Below are positions 34,736 to 47,289 of a stretch of 64,000 bases of DNA, piece by piece. This DNA comes from Schizophyllum amplum (taxonomy: Eukaryota > Basidiomycota > Agaricomycetes > Agaricales > Schizophyllaceae), in the NCBI GenBank assembly GCA_007026445.1, contig VDMD01000009.1, positions 248,001 through 312,000 of the forward strand, read 5' to 3'. Below the pieces are notes generated by a model. That model saw nothing but the letters and a program-made list of their open reading frames with translations, did not search any database and was not told the origin of the DNA. Position 1 is the first letter of the stretch, and every line of letters starts with the position of its first letter. A program made the translations under genes and the position numbers.

Positions 34736-36051
34736 ATGCCTCCCGCTGTCTGGTCCTCCTCAATCTCCAGCGAAAAAGACATGAAAAAAGTGCCCATCGT
34801 CAATTTCCGCCTCATCGACATGGATACAGTTTGTTATCGTCGTCAGGTATGTGGCCCTGTCAGACTTAGACATGAACATCATCTTATATTCTCACCTCAC
34901 AGGTTGAACACTTCGAATACTACTGGGGCCTCCAGAAAGGCGAATTCGATCTCACGACATCCCTTAATCACATTGAACGTGAGTGGTGGATGAATTCATA
35001 TGCACGAGACTCACCTTTCACAGTTCGTAGCGACATGGCCGAGAAGATGGATGATATGGAATGGGCGATCATGCCGACGGACGCGACGTTGGACGCCATG
35101 AACGCTCTGTCGGACTTCAACAAGACTGCAGACATTGGGTCGAGGAAGTTGTACACCGAGGTAACGTGAACGTTCACGCTCCCTATACTTTGAAGTCTCA
35201 CGGCACACCAGGAACTTCCAGAAACGGAGTATGAATATGAATTCGTCCCGCTGGCTTTGCTCGAGATGGGCCGACCTACCCTACACATTGAAAGCGGTTC
35301 AACAACGAAGGCAATTCGCGCCCCGTACTCGAGAATGCCCCGAATCAGGTCTCGCGCACACCCATTCTTCGTCATCTTCAGGTCCCAAAACAACATATAT
35401 GCCGCCTCGTCGTGCTTACCAAAAGCCAAAATGGATCGCCTGACGTGGGCGGTGTATCACGCTACTCACCGTTGGGTGGACCGACCGCCTACGGAATTCG
35501 TCGAGGGGCCTAACGTCTGGAAGAAACACCGTCATCCTCTGAGCGACGATGGGTCTGTCGCCCGCGCGCAGCTCAAAACCGTCCCCTCTGTTCGTCCACG
35601 CATGGAGCTGCGTTCTGCGCGCAAGTCCACGAAGGCCCACCGCTCTCCACCGAAGACGCGCAAGACGCGATCCTCGCCCTATGACTATACGCAACGGCCC
35701 CGCTGCCCTAGATCGGCCGCTGTTGCGCGCACTTCTAGATCCAGTAACTCCGAAGCATCGGACGATGGCGTCGAGCGAGACCTGCACGGCTGGCTGGACG
35801 TTGTCCGCCGTGAGGTCAGACGTTCCTTCCGAACCCCGGAGCCCGAAGACGAGCAGCTGGCGGCGTACAAGAACGAGGCCGTGCGCGATCCGACGAACGT
35901 CCTCCGACTCGCGCTATTCCGCCCCGCTGACGGACTAGTCGGTCAAACCTATCCGGACGACCATGCATATTTCTGCAGCAATGACTGGGCAATGCATAAG
36001 TATCGTACACACCTGTGGTCGTCCGAAGCGCGCGAGCGGGCCACCCGCTAG
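34736..36051 (+). CDS. A6: family A protein
   Basis: Exons 34736-34846, 34903-34978 (76 nt), 35024-35160 (137 nt) and 35212-36051 encode 387 aa. It is the intact counterpart of the split gene A3. Blocks in order are IVNFRLIDMDTVCYRRQ, EHFEYYWGLQKGEF, SLNHIELRSDMAEKM, WAIMPTDATLDAM, EYEYEFVPL, PRIRSRAHPFFVIF, GPNVWKKHRHPLSDDG, a basic variable linker, RDLHGWLDVVRRE, EDEQLAAYKNEAVRDP and FCSNDWAMHKYRTHLWSS. The residue at the family B His position is Ala. Function unknown. Confidence 0.83.
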
Positions 36052-37248
36052 CTTCATCGACCTTTTGACTGTCGACGAGTAACTCATGCGCCACTCGTTA
36101 CACGCGGACACAACACGTTGCACCACAGGATTGACATGCCGCGGGAAGCCTACAGGCGCGTGAAGCAGCGCAGCATCCGCCACACGCGGCGAGCACAGCA
36201 ACTCGAAGCTTGTGGCCATCCGGTCCGCCGCCCACTGTCCCGGTGTCGATGAATGATTTCTTATGGCGACGCCTGACGCGACGTCGTACCGCAACCCCGT
36301 CAATGTGACCCGACTCAACGGAGGATATGTCGTATTGCACGGTCTGACGCGCGTGCGTCCATGACACAGCGAAAACTATACGACGTGCCACAGCAGATCA
36401 GAGCGCGCTGCTGACATCCGCCAACGCCCTCTTCGTCAACGTACCTTCATCTGCCAGTCACTGCCTTTCAAAGTCGACCCGTTGCTCTTCTATCAAGCTA
36501 ATGCGCTCGCCTTCGGTCTCGCGCCGCTAAGAAGCGTGACGTCTTCCGCCCTCGGCGCGCGCGACCTTCCATCGTACTCCTCGTACACGCGACACTACGA
36601 AAGGCGGCTGGCGAACGGGGTTGCTGGTCGGGGATCGGCCACACGTTCCGCGCCGCCGCGCCGGGCGACCTACCCTTCTCAATGCGCGCCGCGCGGCCTT
36701 GTCGCGCATCTCGTCGCGCTGCATGACGCTTCTCATCTGGCAACGGCACGGATGCCATACTTGCGAGGAAGGCGACGGAGTACTTATACTGAGGGGGCGA
36801 TATGCGCGCGGTATAACCAATAGATTGGCATCTTATGGAGCACAATGCTGCGCGAGATGAGATTAAGTGCGAGAATGGTGATAAATAGATCGCTAGTGAA
36901 CAAAGAGAGCTTTGACGGGTGCACAGGTTTGCGACCGCCAGATCGTTCATCGGCCTTGGAAAGTGTGCGAACGGGCTGAGCGGTCGACACCCCTGTGGCA
37001 TCCCTGCGGCTCTCACGTCCGATTATTCGATCGGACTCGGTCTTGGGAGACTCAAAGGAGACCAGAGGAAGCTGCTTTGTTCGAGTTTGTACCGCCGCAC
37101 GCGGACAATTCCGACAAAGACCATCGCCCTGATCGCACGTGCGTGATCCGCAGATTGTTGGCATCAACGGGGCCAACCCATTGTCTACTTACTCACCATG
37201 GTTGGTCTTTTGTTTCCTGCACTTACTCACCCACCAATCATCGACACA
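36052..37248. other. Interval A6-A7
   Basis: The first about 570 bp repeats the 3' flank of A3 in inverted orientation. On the minus strand a TATA-like ataagtac near 36785 precedes an ATG and a basic frame (MASVPLPDEKRHAARR). This could be a small gene start, but no continuation is convincing. Confidence 0.4.
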
Positions 37249-38583
37249 ATGTCCATCTCTGTCCAATCTCATGCCTTCTCCACTCAGAAAAACGCGAACG
37301 CGCTGCCTCTCGTCGATTATCGTCTCATGGACCTGGACTCAGGCAGATATCGGCGGCAGGTATATTGTGCACTGCTGCATGTGTAGCTCGCTTCTGACAT
37401 CCCATTTTGTAAAGCTAGAGCACTTTGATTACTATTGGGGGCTTTGCAAGGGCGAGCTGGATCTTCGAACACCTCTCAATCACATCCAACGTGAGTGACC
37501 GTTTCTGTCATATTGTTCGTACTGAACAGCGTGTATACTGTAGTCCGAAGCGATATGGCGAAGAGACTAGACGAACAAGAGTGGACGCTCTTGCCCACGA
37601 AGGAAACTATGGATGCGATGATCGAGCTTTCGGAATTCAACAAAACTGTGGACGTTTCGTTAAGAAGGGCATACTTCGAAGTGAGTCGTATACCCATCTT
37701 CGCAGTCCTAGAAGTTCATCCGGGATTGCAGGACCTTCCTGAAACTGAGTACGAGTACGAGTTTGTGCCACTGTATATCGCACAGCTCGATCGCCCTGCC
37801 CTCTACATCGACCAAGGAGCAACCACCAAGACCGTCCGTGCGCCATACTATAGGATGCCTCGCATCAGGTCGCGGGCACATCCTCTCTTCGTCATCTTCA
37901 GAGCGGACGATAGCTTTTCATCCTTCGCCTCGACGCCAAGGTCTAAAGCAAGGCGGCTCACGTTATCCGTAGGCGCTGTCGTTCATTGCTGGCTCGATAC
38001 ACCTCCCCCGGAGTTTCTCGTCGGCCCAGACGTATGGAAAAAACATCGTCATCCCTTGAGCGATGACGGGTCTGTAGCTTGCTCGGAACTGAAGACACGC
38101 AAGGCTACATGTCCACGAGGGAATGGTCGCCTCATGCGTAAGTCGACCAAGGCTCCATGCCCCCAGCCGAAAGCTCGAAAGACTCGCACCTCGGTCTATG
38201 ACTGCAAACTACGGCCAATCCGACAGATGACGTCCGCGCTCCCGCTCTACGAATCTGGATGCTCTGCTCTGTCAGAAGACAGCGGCCTTGACGCCCGCGA
38301 CCTCTCCAAATGGGCGGACGCTGTCAAGGGAGAAACCGGCAGCGCACCGCATGTCGGCGACCGTCAGCTTGCAGCATATCAGAAGGAGGCCGCGCGCGAC
38401 CCCGCGAACGCCTTACGCCTCGATTGCCTGCAGAACACAGGCGGAATCATCATGGGCTCGGGGAGTCGTGATCGCTCAAACTACTCCAGCAACGATTGGG
38501 CGCTTCGCGTATTCGACCGATGCTTGTGGTCGTCCAATCCGGCGGCGGCGTGCGCGCCCGAATCCGTCCGTCCGTGGTCTTAG
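37249..38583 (+). CDS. A7: family A protein
   Basis: Exons 37249-37359, 37415-37490 (76 nt), 37544-37680 (137 nt) and 37732-38583 encode 391 aa. I chose ATG 37249 over 37198 because it gives the 37-codon first exon found in A4, A6 and A8. Blocks are LVDYRLMDLDSGRYRRQ, EHFDYYWGLCKGEL, TPLNHIQLRSDMAKRL, WTLLPTKETMDAM, EYEYEFVPLYIAQLDRPALY, PRIRSRAHPLFVIF, VGPDVWKKHRHPLSDDG, DARDLSKWADAV and YSSNDWALRVFDRCLWSS. No divergent family B partner is visible. Confidence 0.82.
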
Positions 38584-39743
38584 CAGATCACCTTCTGCGT
38601 TTTCAACGGCGTGCCCCGCCTATCATGGCCATGTCGACGCCACGGAACTCTTCGCAAACCTATTGTCAGCCTCCGATCCGCGTATGCCCACGCGGCAGGG
38701 ATGACTCGTCTGGGTGCCACGACAAGACTGCAGCGCGCTATGGACACCTGCACGGCGCATCTTCCTCGTCGCATGATCGTGTTCGCCAATTGTCGCCTCC
38801 AAGCGTTGGCCTGCCGCCCTGCTACTCAGTCAACACACCCGCCTCGCAGCCTCGCCAGCTATGCAGCCACTACGCTTTGCACCTTCGAACCGCAGCGCGT
38901 CCAACCTTCCATCATACCATTTTCACGCGCGACACTGCACTCGAAGGGTGTTGGAGCTGCATAATGCGAACCGGTCGGCGGTCTTGCTGAACCACATACG
39001 CGATATTGCACTATACGAGGTGAGGCCTTTCCTCCGCTCTCCTGGCACCCGACGGTGATGTCGCTGTGCATAACATAGGCCGGATGCACCACGAGGAATG
39101 CGACGATGTACGCCGAGGGCGGCGGGCTTGAATCTGGGGAGCCGGCGAGGTAGTCACAAAAGCTATATTCGGTCGTCTCGTTGTACAGTAGATACAATTG
39201 AATTATCTAGAGTACTAAAAGCTTCATACTCATGAAGAGGACTGCAGCGCTGTCATCGCCTGAGATCCATGTCCTTCTCGCGAGGTCTTCGTGGAGTTCG
39301 AGGTACTCGTCCTGCTTGAGTTCTATCGGGCTCGAGATCATTGTCGGGCCCGACGTCTGCATCCCATTTGAGGCCTTCATCGCCATCGAGGTCTTCATCC
39401 TGCTTGAGGTCTTCATCCTGCCCTGCTTGCCGCTGGAGGTCTTCGAGATCTCCATCCTGCTGACTAAGGTTTCCTACCCGCTCGAGGTCGTTGTCCTTCT
39501 TGCTCGAGGCCGTTGTCCTTCCTGCTCGAGGTCGTCGTCCTTCTTGCCCAAGATCATCGTCCTTCTTGCTTAAGGTCGTCGTCCCGCTTGTCGTGCCCGG
39601 CTTACTCCCGATCTTGATCTTGCTTGAGACCATCGCCCTGCCGCAGATCCTGGCCAATCCGCGGACAAACTCGCCAAGGACGTGAACGAACTCGCCAAGG
39701 ACGTTTAGTAGTAGCTAGACCTTGGGGAGAGCGCGGGACGTGC

Positions 39744-39905
39744 TATGAGAAGTCACGAATAGCTCAGCGCTCGGTCTATCCAGTAGAGCGTCTGTATTCA
39801 CCTATGAGAAGTCACGAATAGCTAAGAGAACGTAAGTATAGGTGAAGTAAGGAAAGGTAACGGGGCGGCTCACCTCAGCGCTCGGTCTATCCAGTAGAGC
39901 GTCTG
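39744..39905. repeat. Interleaved direct repeats
   Basis: tgagaagtcacgaatagct occurs near 39746 and 39803. A 30-bp sequence beginning cagcgctcggtctatccag occurs near 39767 and 39875. The copies are near-identical. Confidence 0.75.
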
Positions 39906-39970
39906 AGGGAAGCCGCGGATCGGAAAGGATCGATATATGTATGATGACAAAGCGGAATGATGACTAAGCA

Positions 39971-40000
39971 ACGGAATTGACCGCGCGCGGTCAATTCCGT
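39971..40000. repeat. 30-bp perfect palindrome
   Basis: The left half is ACGGAATTGACCGCG and the right half is its exact reverse complement, with no spacer. Symmetry ends on both sides. It could extrude as a hairpin or be a dimeric protein site; function unknown. Confidence 0.85.
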
Positions 40001-40187
40001 CGCGCTGACATAAGCGAAACGCAATAATAAGTAACGAGAGATAACGGACTTGCGTCCGGATTGTCCATGGTATATAGAGGAAGGTAAGTAACTACTGACC
40101 TGCATCTCAACAGGACGTGGATGAGCTCCACACAGCCGTTGATGAAGTCGATGGGACGCTATGGACCGTGACGAACTCGACGAGACC

Positions 40188-40240
40188 GCAGAGGAAGGCG
40201 ATTGCCGCAGAGGAAGGCGATTGCCGCAGAGGAAGGCGAT
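40188..40240 (+). repeat. 19-bp tandem repeat, 2.8 units
   Basis: The unit gcagaggaaggcgattgcc is repeated perfectly. Confidence 0.9.
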
Positions 40241-40429
40241 AGGAGGTCGTACGTCACGGACGACCGACCGGAGGCCGCAGTTGAACTCGATGGTACATGG
40301 TAGATGAGCTCGAGCCTTAAAAGCAGGTCGTCGCACCGGGATGCGGGAAACCGCCGCTCCACGAGGCTGGACGTTGCCGGCCACAGAGGCCTGAAGTCGT
40401 CGTCCCCAGAGCCAGAGACTCGATGTCGA

Positions 40430-41150
40430 GCAATCAGTCCTCCGGAGTGTCGCTTGAAGCCAGCATGGTGGCGAGTGTTGACGCCAATATGGTAGGCGGT
40501 CTTGAAGCCGGTATGGTAATGGGTCCTGAAACCGATGTGGTACTAGATGGGGAGCCCCCGAAGACGACGGCTTACGGAATCCTGGAACAGGGGAGCCTTG
40601 AAGCCGGTGGCGTATGGAGCCTTGAGGGCGACGGGGTAGTCGGTCCAGTAGAAGAGCCGATGTCTCGAAGACGACGATGTAATCAGTCGCAAAGCTGATG
40701 GCGTAGGGAGCCTGAAGCCAATGAGACAGCCTTGAAGACGATGGCGCAGAGTGAACCCCAAGCCGGCGAGGTGGCGAGTGTTAAAGCCAATATGGTAGGA
40801 CTCTTGTAGACGACATAGAAGAACGTCTTGAAGGAGACGTTGTGGTCGATCTTGACGCCGGTGTGACTAGTGTAGAGGACGACAAAGTTGTGACTCTCGC
40901 AGACGACACGGTGACGGGTATGGAAGGTGACGAGGTGATCGTTCTCGAGGACGATGGCGGGGGGAGTCCTGAAGACGACAAGATCACAGGTCTTGAGATG
41001 ACGAGGCAGTCAGTCTGGAGGCCACGCCGATGGCATAGAAAGCCTTGAAGCCGAAAAGGCGGTCCATCTTGCTGGCGATGAATGGTCAAATTTGAAGGCG
41101 ACAAGGTGGTCGATCTTATAGACGACGAGTCGGTCTTGTAGACGGCAAGG
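40430..41150 (+). repeat. Degenerate minisatellite
   Basis: Irregular units of roughly 30-40 bp are built from cttgaagacgac, cttgaagccgg and gatgtggt-type words. Parts translate as imperfect LEAGMV-like repeats, but the frame is not maintained. Confidence 0.5.
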
Positions 41151-43306
41151 CTTTCGGTATGGTCATCATTGGCGTGCCCTCCAGTTGCGGACAGCCTGCA
41201 CTCCAGTCGCGGACCGACGAAGGCGCGGAATGCAGACTGTTACTGAGCTATGTCAGATACGCGCGGGATCAAATAGCGGCCTTTGCTTACGATATGCGAG
41301 AGCCTAGAGAGATCCGGAAGATCATGAGGTCGAGGAGCAGGAGAGGTTGAGTGGCTCAAGAGAGGTCGAGAGGGGTGCGACAGAACTTGAGGAGAGCAAG
41401 GGTGACGGCATCCGTAATCGTCGTCGAACGTGTGTGTGCTTATGCACCTTGCTTGCCGTGACGGAGCTGCATATGCTGCATGAGAAAATTGAAAGTGTAC
41501 AAGAGGATATACGCACCTTCTCTACGACGCATGTTCAAGGCAATGCTGCGTTCAGACAGGATTGCGACCTTGCACGCGTCTTACAGAGGTGAAGAACAAT
41601 CAGATTCAGCCGATCTACGAGGACGCGTCAGTCAAGCGACGAGCGACCAAAGCGCCTCAGTCGTACGCACCTTCGTACGCACCTGCCAGAGCCCGGGGCG
41701 CGTCATGATGCTGTCGGTCAAGTAGCTGGTCGCGCACGATCGCGCCAGCCACGCAGACGGCGCCTCAGAGTCCGCAATGAGGGACCATGTAGGCGTGCTG
41801 TGGCAGACTGCTCGCCATCTAGAGGAGGGGACGGTGGGCTTGGGGCACATATCATGAAGGCAGAAGGGAAGCTGGCGAAGTCGTTGATCGAACTTGCTCT
41901 TGATCGCCACCAGTCGCCACCTCATGATCCAGTCAGACTCTACCACTAGTCTTCGAGGTCTCATCCCCTTCTCCCCTTCGGCCAGCTCCGCTACTCCGTC
42001 ACCGCTGTCATGTCCCTAACGCAAGCGAATATAACATGAGATTACCATGACGAACACCGACTGCGACGGCGGCTCAGCCGCTCATGGCAGTTTCTTAGGA
42101 AAGGCACGAGCATCACCTGTGCTCGGGGACCTACCTGCACCGAGAGCAAGGCCAGTTTGAAGGGAGGCATGCGCATCACGGTTGTGCTGCCAATCGATCT
42201 CGATGGACCTTCAGCTACAGTTCACGATTCAGATCCCCCGTGCGTGTCCGGTTCATGTCTTCTTCAGAATCACAACACAACTGATCAACGAACCTCACTC
42301 AGGATCATAGCTCGCCAGTCATGTCCATCCCCGTATCCTTCTGCTCGCGGTGTGGGGTGACTGCCATGCCACACCAATGGGCGTTGGTTGCAACCGCCAG
42401 CGTCCAGCTGGCCTGCCCTTTCCTTCCAAGAAGTCTTCTAGCCTCTCAACTTTGAGGGCGTTACTCCTTGCAAAAGCGACATACTTCTACGATCTACCAT
42501 GCCGACCTGCTCGGAGGGAGATTGCAGGTGAGCGGCGTCTCACGCTGGTGGACAGTATGTCCGACGTCTGCTCGTATATTCTCCCTGTCCCTATCACTGA
42601 CACCCATCGACAGGTCTAGATACATATCCTCGACGATGGTTCGGAGACTCTGGCCGACTGGCCAAACCTCCTCTTTCGACTAATTCCTGTCCTCGGGCGA
42701 TGAGATGGAGTATATGCCTCGGAGCGATGCGCGCACTATCTCTTGGACCGATGCACTCTCTGTCCTGAAGCGATACATCCGATGACGACCAGCATACGCA
42801 TTCGATGAAGGAGTAGGACGAGGCGCGCTACTTGTTCACCTTGTCTTCCTCATTCCTCCCCGTCCTCCGTCACTTTCAAATAACGCGCAAGTTCTGTCGA
42901 CGCCCATCCCGGAGGAGCTGGTGAAAACCGGGAGACCGAGTAGGCAGGTCCTGCGGATGGTTCATGCTTCGTGCGGCTTGAAACAGATTAATCGGTGGGT
43001 GTACTCTGCTTGCTCTCGATGGGCGAGATTGATCATGCTCGGAGCCGGACTTTCAAGGGGCTACCACGAGAGCTCAAGCTTCAAGAGTTGCGGCGCTGTA
43101 CGGTGTGTCACTGTCCAGTACGTTGTTTGCATACTATTCATTCAGACATTATGTAGAGATGTATTGTACCTGTATCGTATGGAGGATGTAGGAAATGAAG
43201 CTATGCGTAGTATCAATTATAAGTAGCACCGCAGAGCGCCAAGACTCCACTTATTGTACTATGAAAATGCGCGTCGGTTGAAGCACAATGTCCAAGTGGC
43301 ATGTAT

Positions 43307-44278
43307 TCAGTGCGTCTTTTCGGCAGCCTTCTTCTCCCGCAAAGCCGCCTGGCTGACCGACCATGTGTGTGCGACGGAGTGGATGCGCTCCCCAATCTTC
43401 TTGATCAAGTCAGCCTGCTCGCGAACGTGTTCCGGAATCGTCACAGGCGACTCGCGGTCCTTGACAAGGACGCCATAGGCGTGCATGACAACGAAGTACG
43501 GGTTCAGATGCAGCATGAGGGCTGGGATGCGATTGACGCCTTCGAATGGCGCCTTATAGACGGTGTGCTCCTCGCCGTCCTGCCGAACGACAGGCCTGCA
43601 GGGACACCAAGCGGCCTCCCCGACGACCGGAACGAAGTCATACTCCCTGATCCCGTCGGGTACTACCTATACGTATGGTCAGCTTCGAGGAAGGCGAGTG
43701 CGAGACTTACTCGCCATATCGTAAGGGACATATCCTGCTTCATTGGTCGCAACGCCCGGCGGTACCGTCGTCTGCCCGAGAGGTAGACCACAATTATTCA
43801 CAGCGTGCCAAACCCTCTCAAGAATCTCCTTCGTTGGACTGAGATAAGCTTCACCTTCGTCGAATGAGAGGTGTGTGCTAAGTTGCACTGTTGGTGCACC
43901 ATGACCAGTCAGTAAATGAGAGCACGTAAAGCTATTTCACTCACTGAAGCAGACGTTCGACACGCAATGCAGGTTCAACTTACTGACCGGTATCCCCATG
44001 ACCTGTTCGAGTGCGCGAATCTGTAGAGGATTAAAGTCAGAACAAGAGTGGCAAAACCGACGAGATCGCACAAATTTCAGGCGAGTCGCTTGAGCCAGGA
44101 TATGGGCAACTTGCAGATCCTCCAGCATACCATCGTATCCGGTCACAATTCCCGTGAACCCGGCAAACGACAGCTTGGCGAGTCTGTCGTCGATGTCGGC
44201 TGGAAGCGGTCGGTCACGGCGATACTTCCCCTGCGTAGTATCCTCAAAGAGCTGCGAGCAAAGCGTGCTATGAGACAT
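43307..44278 (-). CDS. B4: HNH_2-like nuclease-family protein
   Basis: Exons 44278-44072, 44020-43945 (76 nt), 43887-43711 and 43662-43307 give 271 aa, the shortest family B member. The core is GIVTGYDGMLEDLQVAHILA, then KLNLHCVSNVCF and MQLSTHLSFDEGEAYLSPT. The His-Asn-His set is complete, with the second His at Asn+9. Downstream blocks are GYVPYDMA, EYDFVPVVGE and LHLNPYFVVMHAYGVLV. The third intron acceptor is slightly ambiguous (GTAGGTAG). The frame is open upstream of the chosen ATG. No divergent family A partner is found. Confidence 0.75.
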
Positions 44279-45359
44279 TAGGATTGCAGTCCGACGAGAG
44301 CACAAGAGCGGCGGCGATGATCCCAACGAACGTCGAGCGGGGAAGAGAGATGCCAACTGAGCCCCATGGTGCTTATATCGGACAAGCTTTTTGGCCTCAA
44401 GCTGTGAAGGAGAAGACAAAGCCAATCAGGTAGGCCATATTTTAGCAGAGGGCCAAAAAGAGGCTGTGCGATGATGGACAAACCGGCCAAAAACTTTGTG
44501 ACCAGCACGTGTTGCGAGAAGCGACATATACGCCCAATGGTATGGGTGGCATCCTGTGCATAAGTTCTGAGAAATGTGTATATGGCGAGTAAGGAGATGT
44601 ACCATAAGTACACGAGGATTGACTGATCATAGCGTCAGTACGAGTCATGGCTGACAAGGATTGCAGTAGGCTGACCAACAACTTGAACGACTCCGCGCGA
44701 TCGTCAACCTTGTCCTTTCCGACAGGGTCACCCCTAGATGGGATCAAGGTGTCGCTGTTCCACGTCACCTGGGTCAACAATGGACGGATAGCTGAAGAAC
44801 AGTGGTTAGAATAGGGAGCGTGGTGAGACGCGACGACATGCTCGAGATGCTGTGCGTGAGCTAAGGGCCTTTAACTGCATCAGAGAGCATCTTGAATCTC
44901 CTGTGAGGGCGTCGTCCGACTTGTAGGACGTCTTTTGGAAGAGTGCGCCGTCTGTGCTGTCGTTCCAGCGTCTTTTTCAGGGGAGTTCCGGCGGGCCATG
45001 ACGCTCGACGCTCAGATATTACATCCGCAATATGCGCAGGAGCAGCATCCAGAGAGTATCTGGCTGTACTACAGAGCGCGACGATGGGAGGTACCAGCAA
45101 TGACTCTGAGCAAGCAGCAGCGAGAACTTGAAGAGGATTCGAAGGAACGACTTCGTAAACGTGACACGTGACGGAGTGACGACAACTCTCCGACTCGCGG
45201 ATCGGACCTGGATCGGACGCCTCCGAACCGCGCCTCACTGTAGTACTAGCAGTCTTTCGAGACGACATCCCTTGAACATTGCTATGGGCAAACTATCGGT
45301 TCCATTGGACTCTAATCTACTACAAGACTCGTACCCTACTCGTCACCATGCCCAGAAAC
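44279..45359. other. Interval B4-B5
   Basis: About 1.1 kb. Minus-strand frames near 44280-44780 and plus-strand frames near 44935-45170 show no recognisable domain or paralogue. No gene is supported. Confidence 0.45.
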
Positions 45360-46993
45360 CTACTTCGGAGCAACCTCTTTGAACGCTGCCAGCAAACTAT
45401 GATGAAGTTCTCCAACGATACCGTCCGAAGAACCGTCGGATGAGACAGATTCATCGGAGTCATGAGCGTCATTGCCGATCGCCGGTGTGTCGGCCTCATG
45501 TTCATCGTCCCCATGGTCGTCGTCCTCGTCCTCGTCACCTTCATACTCATCGTCCGTTCGCTCGTCGCCCTCTTGCGAAACTTCCTCTTGATCATAGTCG
45601 TCTTTCTCGTCATCATCGTCTTGCTCAGCGCTCTGCAGCTCGTTGTTGATCCGATCTCGACGAAGAGGGCTCATCTTGAAGGCCGCAGGCAGAGTCAGAA
45701 ACTCGATGAAAAGCCCGATCTCGTGAACAATATCGAGTTCCTTCCTCACGAGTAGCTGTGCTGTCATCGCCTCGGAACCAGGCATTATCGGAAGCCTGCT
45801 GGTCCGGGAGGGACGTTGCGTCAAGGCGACATAGGCTTTCCACACGACGAAGTAGGGGTCGACGTGCAGATCGACCTCAGGCATCGCTAGCTCGCCGTTG
45901 CGAACAAATGGCGGACGGAAAAACTCGACGTCGTAGTCGCCAGAGTCTGCGTTCACGTTCGTTACGCGGTAGATACTCCTGTTTTCAGGCCAACAATCAA
46001 GCGGGATGAATCGGTATGGGCGGGAGAGATGTCGTCCGAATACCTACGGAAAACACTCAGCGCAGTGGGGAGGAATGACAAACATACATACCAGTTCGTG
46101 GTGGACATATCCCGCTGAGTTCCTTGGTGTTTCGGGCGGGATGGCAGCATTGACCTGGGACCGAGGCTCGTACTCTCTGTCAGGTGGGACACCAAAGTTC
46201 CGGATAGCGTCTCGCATGGCTTGCAGAACGTCAGAAGACGGGAGAAATAAACAAAAGCCCGCGTCCATCGCATGGTGTATATCCGCAGAGCCTAGCAAGT
46301 GAGGGTCAGCGAAAGATCAACAGACGATGGGCTGACAGATCTCACAGTACACCACGTTGGATGTGCAGTGTAAGTTGAAGTAACCCTTCTCTAGACCAAG
46401 GATCAAATCAAATCGCTCTAGCTTTAACACGATATCAGCCGCTGGAAGACAAGAAAGATCAGTGCACGCACTACATCCTCGACCGTAGCCTGTGCGACGA
46501 AATGAGCCACCTGCCCCGGCCTTCTGATCGACATGACAGGGCATATTTTGCCGCCGGGTTGAGTTACAGCGAGTGAATTGTGCAACGCCCTCGGAGCCTT
46601 TTTGAAACGATGAACATGCCCAGGAGGCGTTCGAGGTAGTACTGCCTCTTCTGGATCGGTGTCACTCTCTTCAATCTCTTGAGAACTATGAGAGGACTGA
46701 TCCTCAAAGTCCAGTTCAGGATTGTACGCCAGACTGCCCGGCGATTCTTTGCGACGCCGTTTGAAGCGGCTGGGCCGCAAGTACATTCCAAGCGAGGATC
46801 GAGCACTGGTAAACGAGGAGTTGAGGCTCTCTAGTGAGGAGCTGACGGTGGCGGACATTCTTGAGCGCAGGCTACCACTCTTCTGACTGCCATCGGAGCG
46901 TGTCGATGCGCCACTCTCGGCGCCAGAGTCCTGGTCAGGGCTTCCTCTCGCTTTGCGCTTACGGCCTTTAGGTGGCGGAGTCGACGGCTTCAT
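45360..46993 (-). CDS. B5: HNH_2-like family protein with acidic tail
   Basis: Exons 46993-46475, 46421-46346 (76 nt), 46291-46092 and 46043-45360 encode 492 aa. The N-terminal about 150 residues are Ser-rich and basic (KGRKRKARGSP, RPSRFKRRRKESP) with likely nuclear localisation signals. The core is KICPVMSIRRPGQVAHFVA, then FNLHCTSNVVY and CSADIHHAMDAGFCLFLP, so the His-Asn-His set is kept. Following blocks are AGYVHHEL, RFIPLDCW, VEFFRPPFVRNGE and LHVDPYFVVWKAYVAL. The C-terminus is a long Asp/Glu run. The first intron was placed so that exon 2 has the family length of 76 nt. It is divergent from A8. Confidence 0.75.
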
Positions 46994-47289
46994 AGGCAGC
47001 TGCGAAGAAGTCAGGGCTTGATGTACGTGAGAGTCGAGAACAAATAAGACAAAGAGCCGAGCATCAATGCACTGGACCAAGCGGCCGTCGGCCCGACTCG
47101 AACAAAGGACGGTCTGAGTCACATCGGTCACATATGTGCAATGTCACGTGCTTCACGTCATACCACGGGGACTTTGTTGATTTCATCATTGATCAAACAC
47201 GAGCTGGCTATAAGTAGACAAGCTGGCCGCTGGCGGCTTGGCCCTCAGCCATCCGCACCTATCTTCTTTCTCACCACCACTACCTAACC
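46994..47289. promoter_or_regulatory. Shared divergent promoter region A8/B5
   Basis: 296 bp between the start codons, the tightest of the four pairs. TATAAGTA at 47209-47216 lies about 75 bp upstream of the A8 ATG. Confidence 0.55.

Larger units (their letters stand above)
30375..36625. repeat. Right arm of inverted segmental duplication (A5-B2-A6)
   Basis: Inverted copy of the A3-B1-A4 block at 10525-22948; see that entry. This arm carries a 599-bp TA-flanked transposon and the A5 frameshift, whereas A6 and B2 remain open. Confidence 0.8.
38584..43306. other. 4.7-kb gene-poor, repeat-decayed interval
   Basis: No open frame has a recognisable domain or believable exon structure. It contains degenerate tandem repeats (39285-39560 and 40430-41150), short direct repeats (39744-39905), a 19-bp tandem repeat (40188-40240) and a 30-bp palindrome (39971-40000). 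It may be the relic of a Glu/Asp/Leu-repeat gene or of old transposons. Confidence 0.5.

Noticed and set aside
39253..39657. Asp/Glu/Lys-rich 134-codon minus-strand frame
   Set aside because: Low-complexity repeats in a decayed region; no promoter, introns or homologue visible.
46442..46474. 33-bp intron in B5
   Set aside because: Too short; using the downstream acceptor gives 53 bp and the family-standard 76-nt exon.
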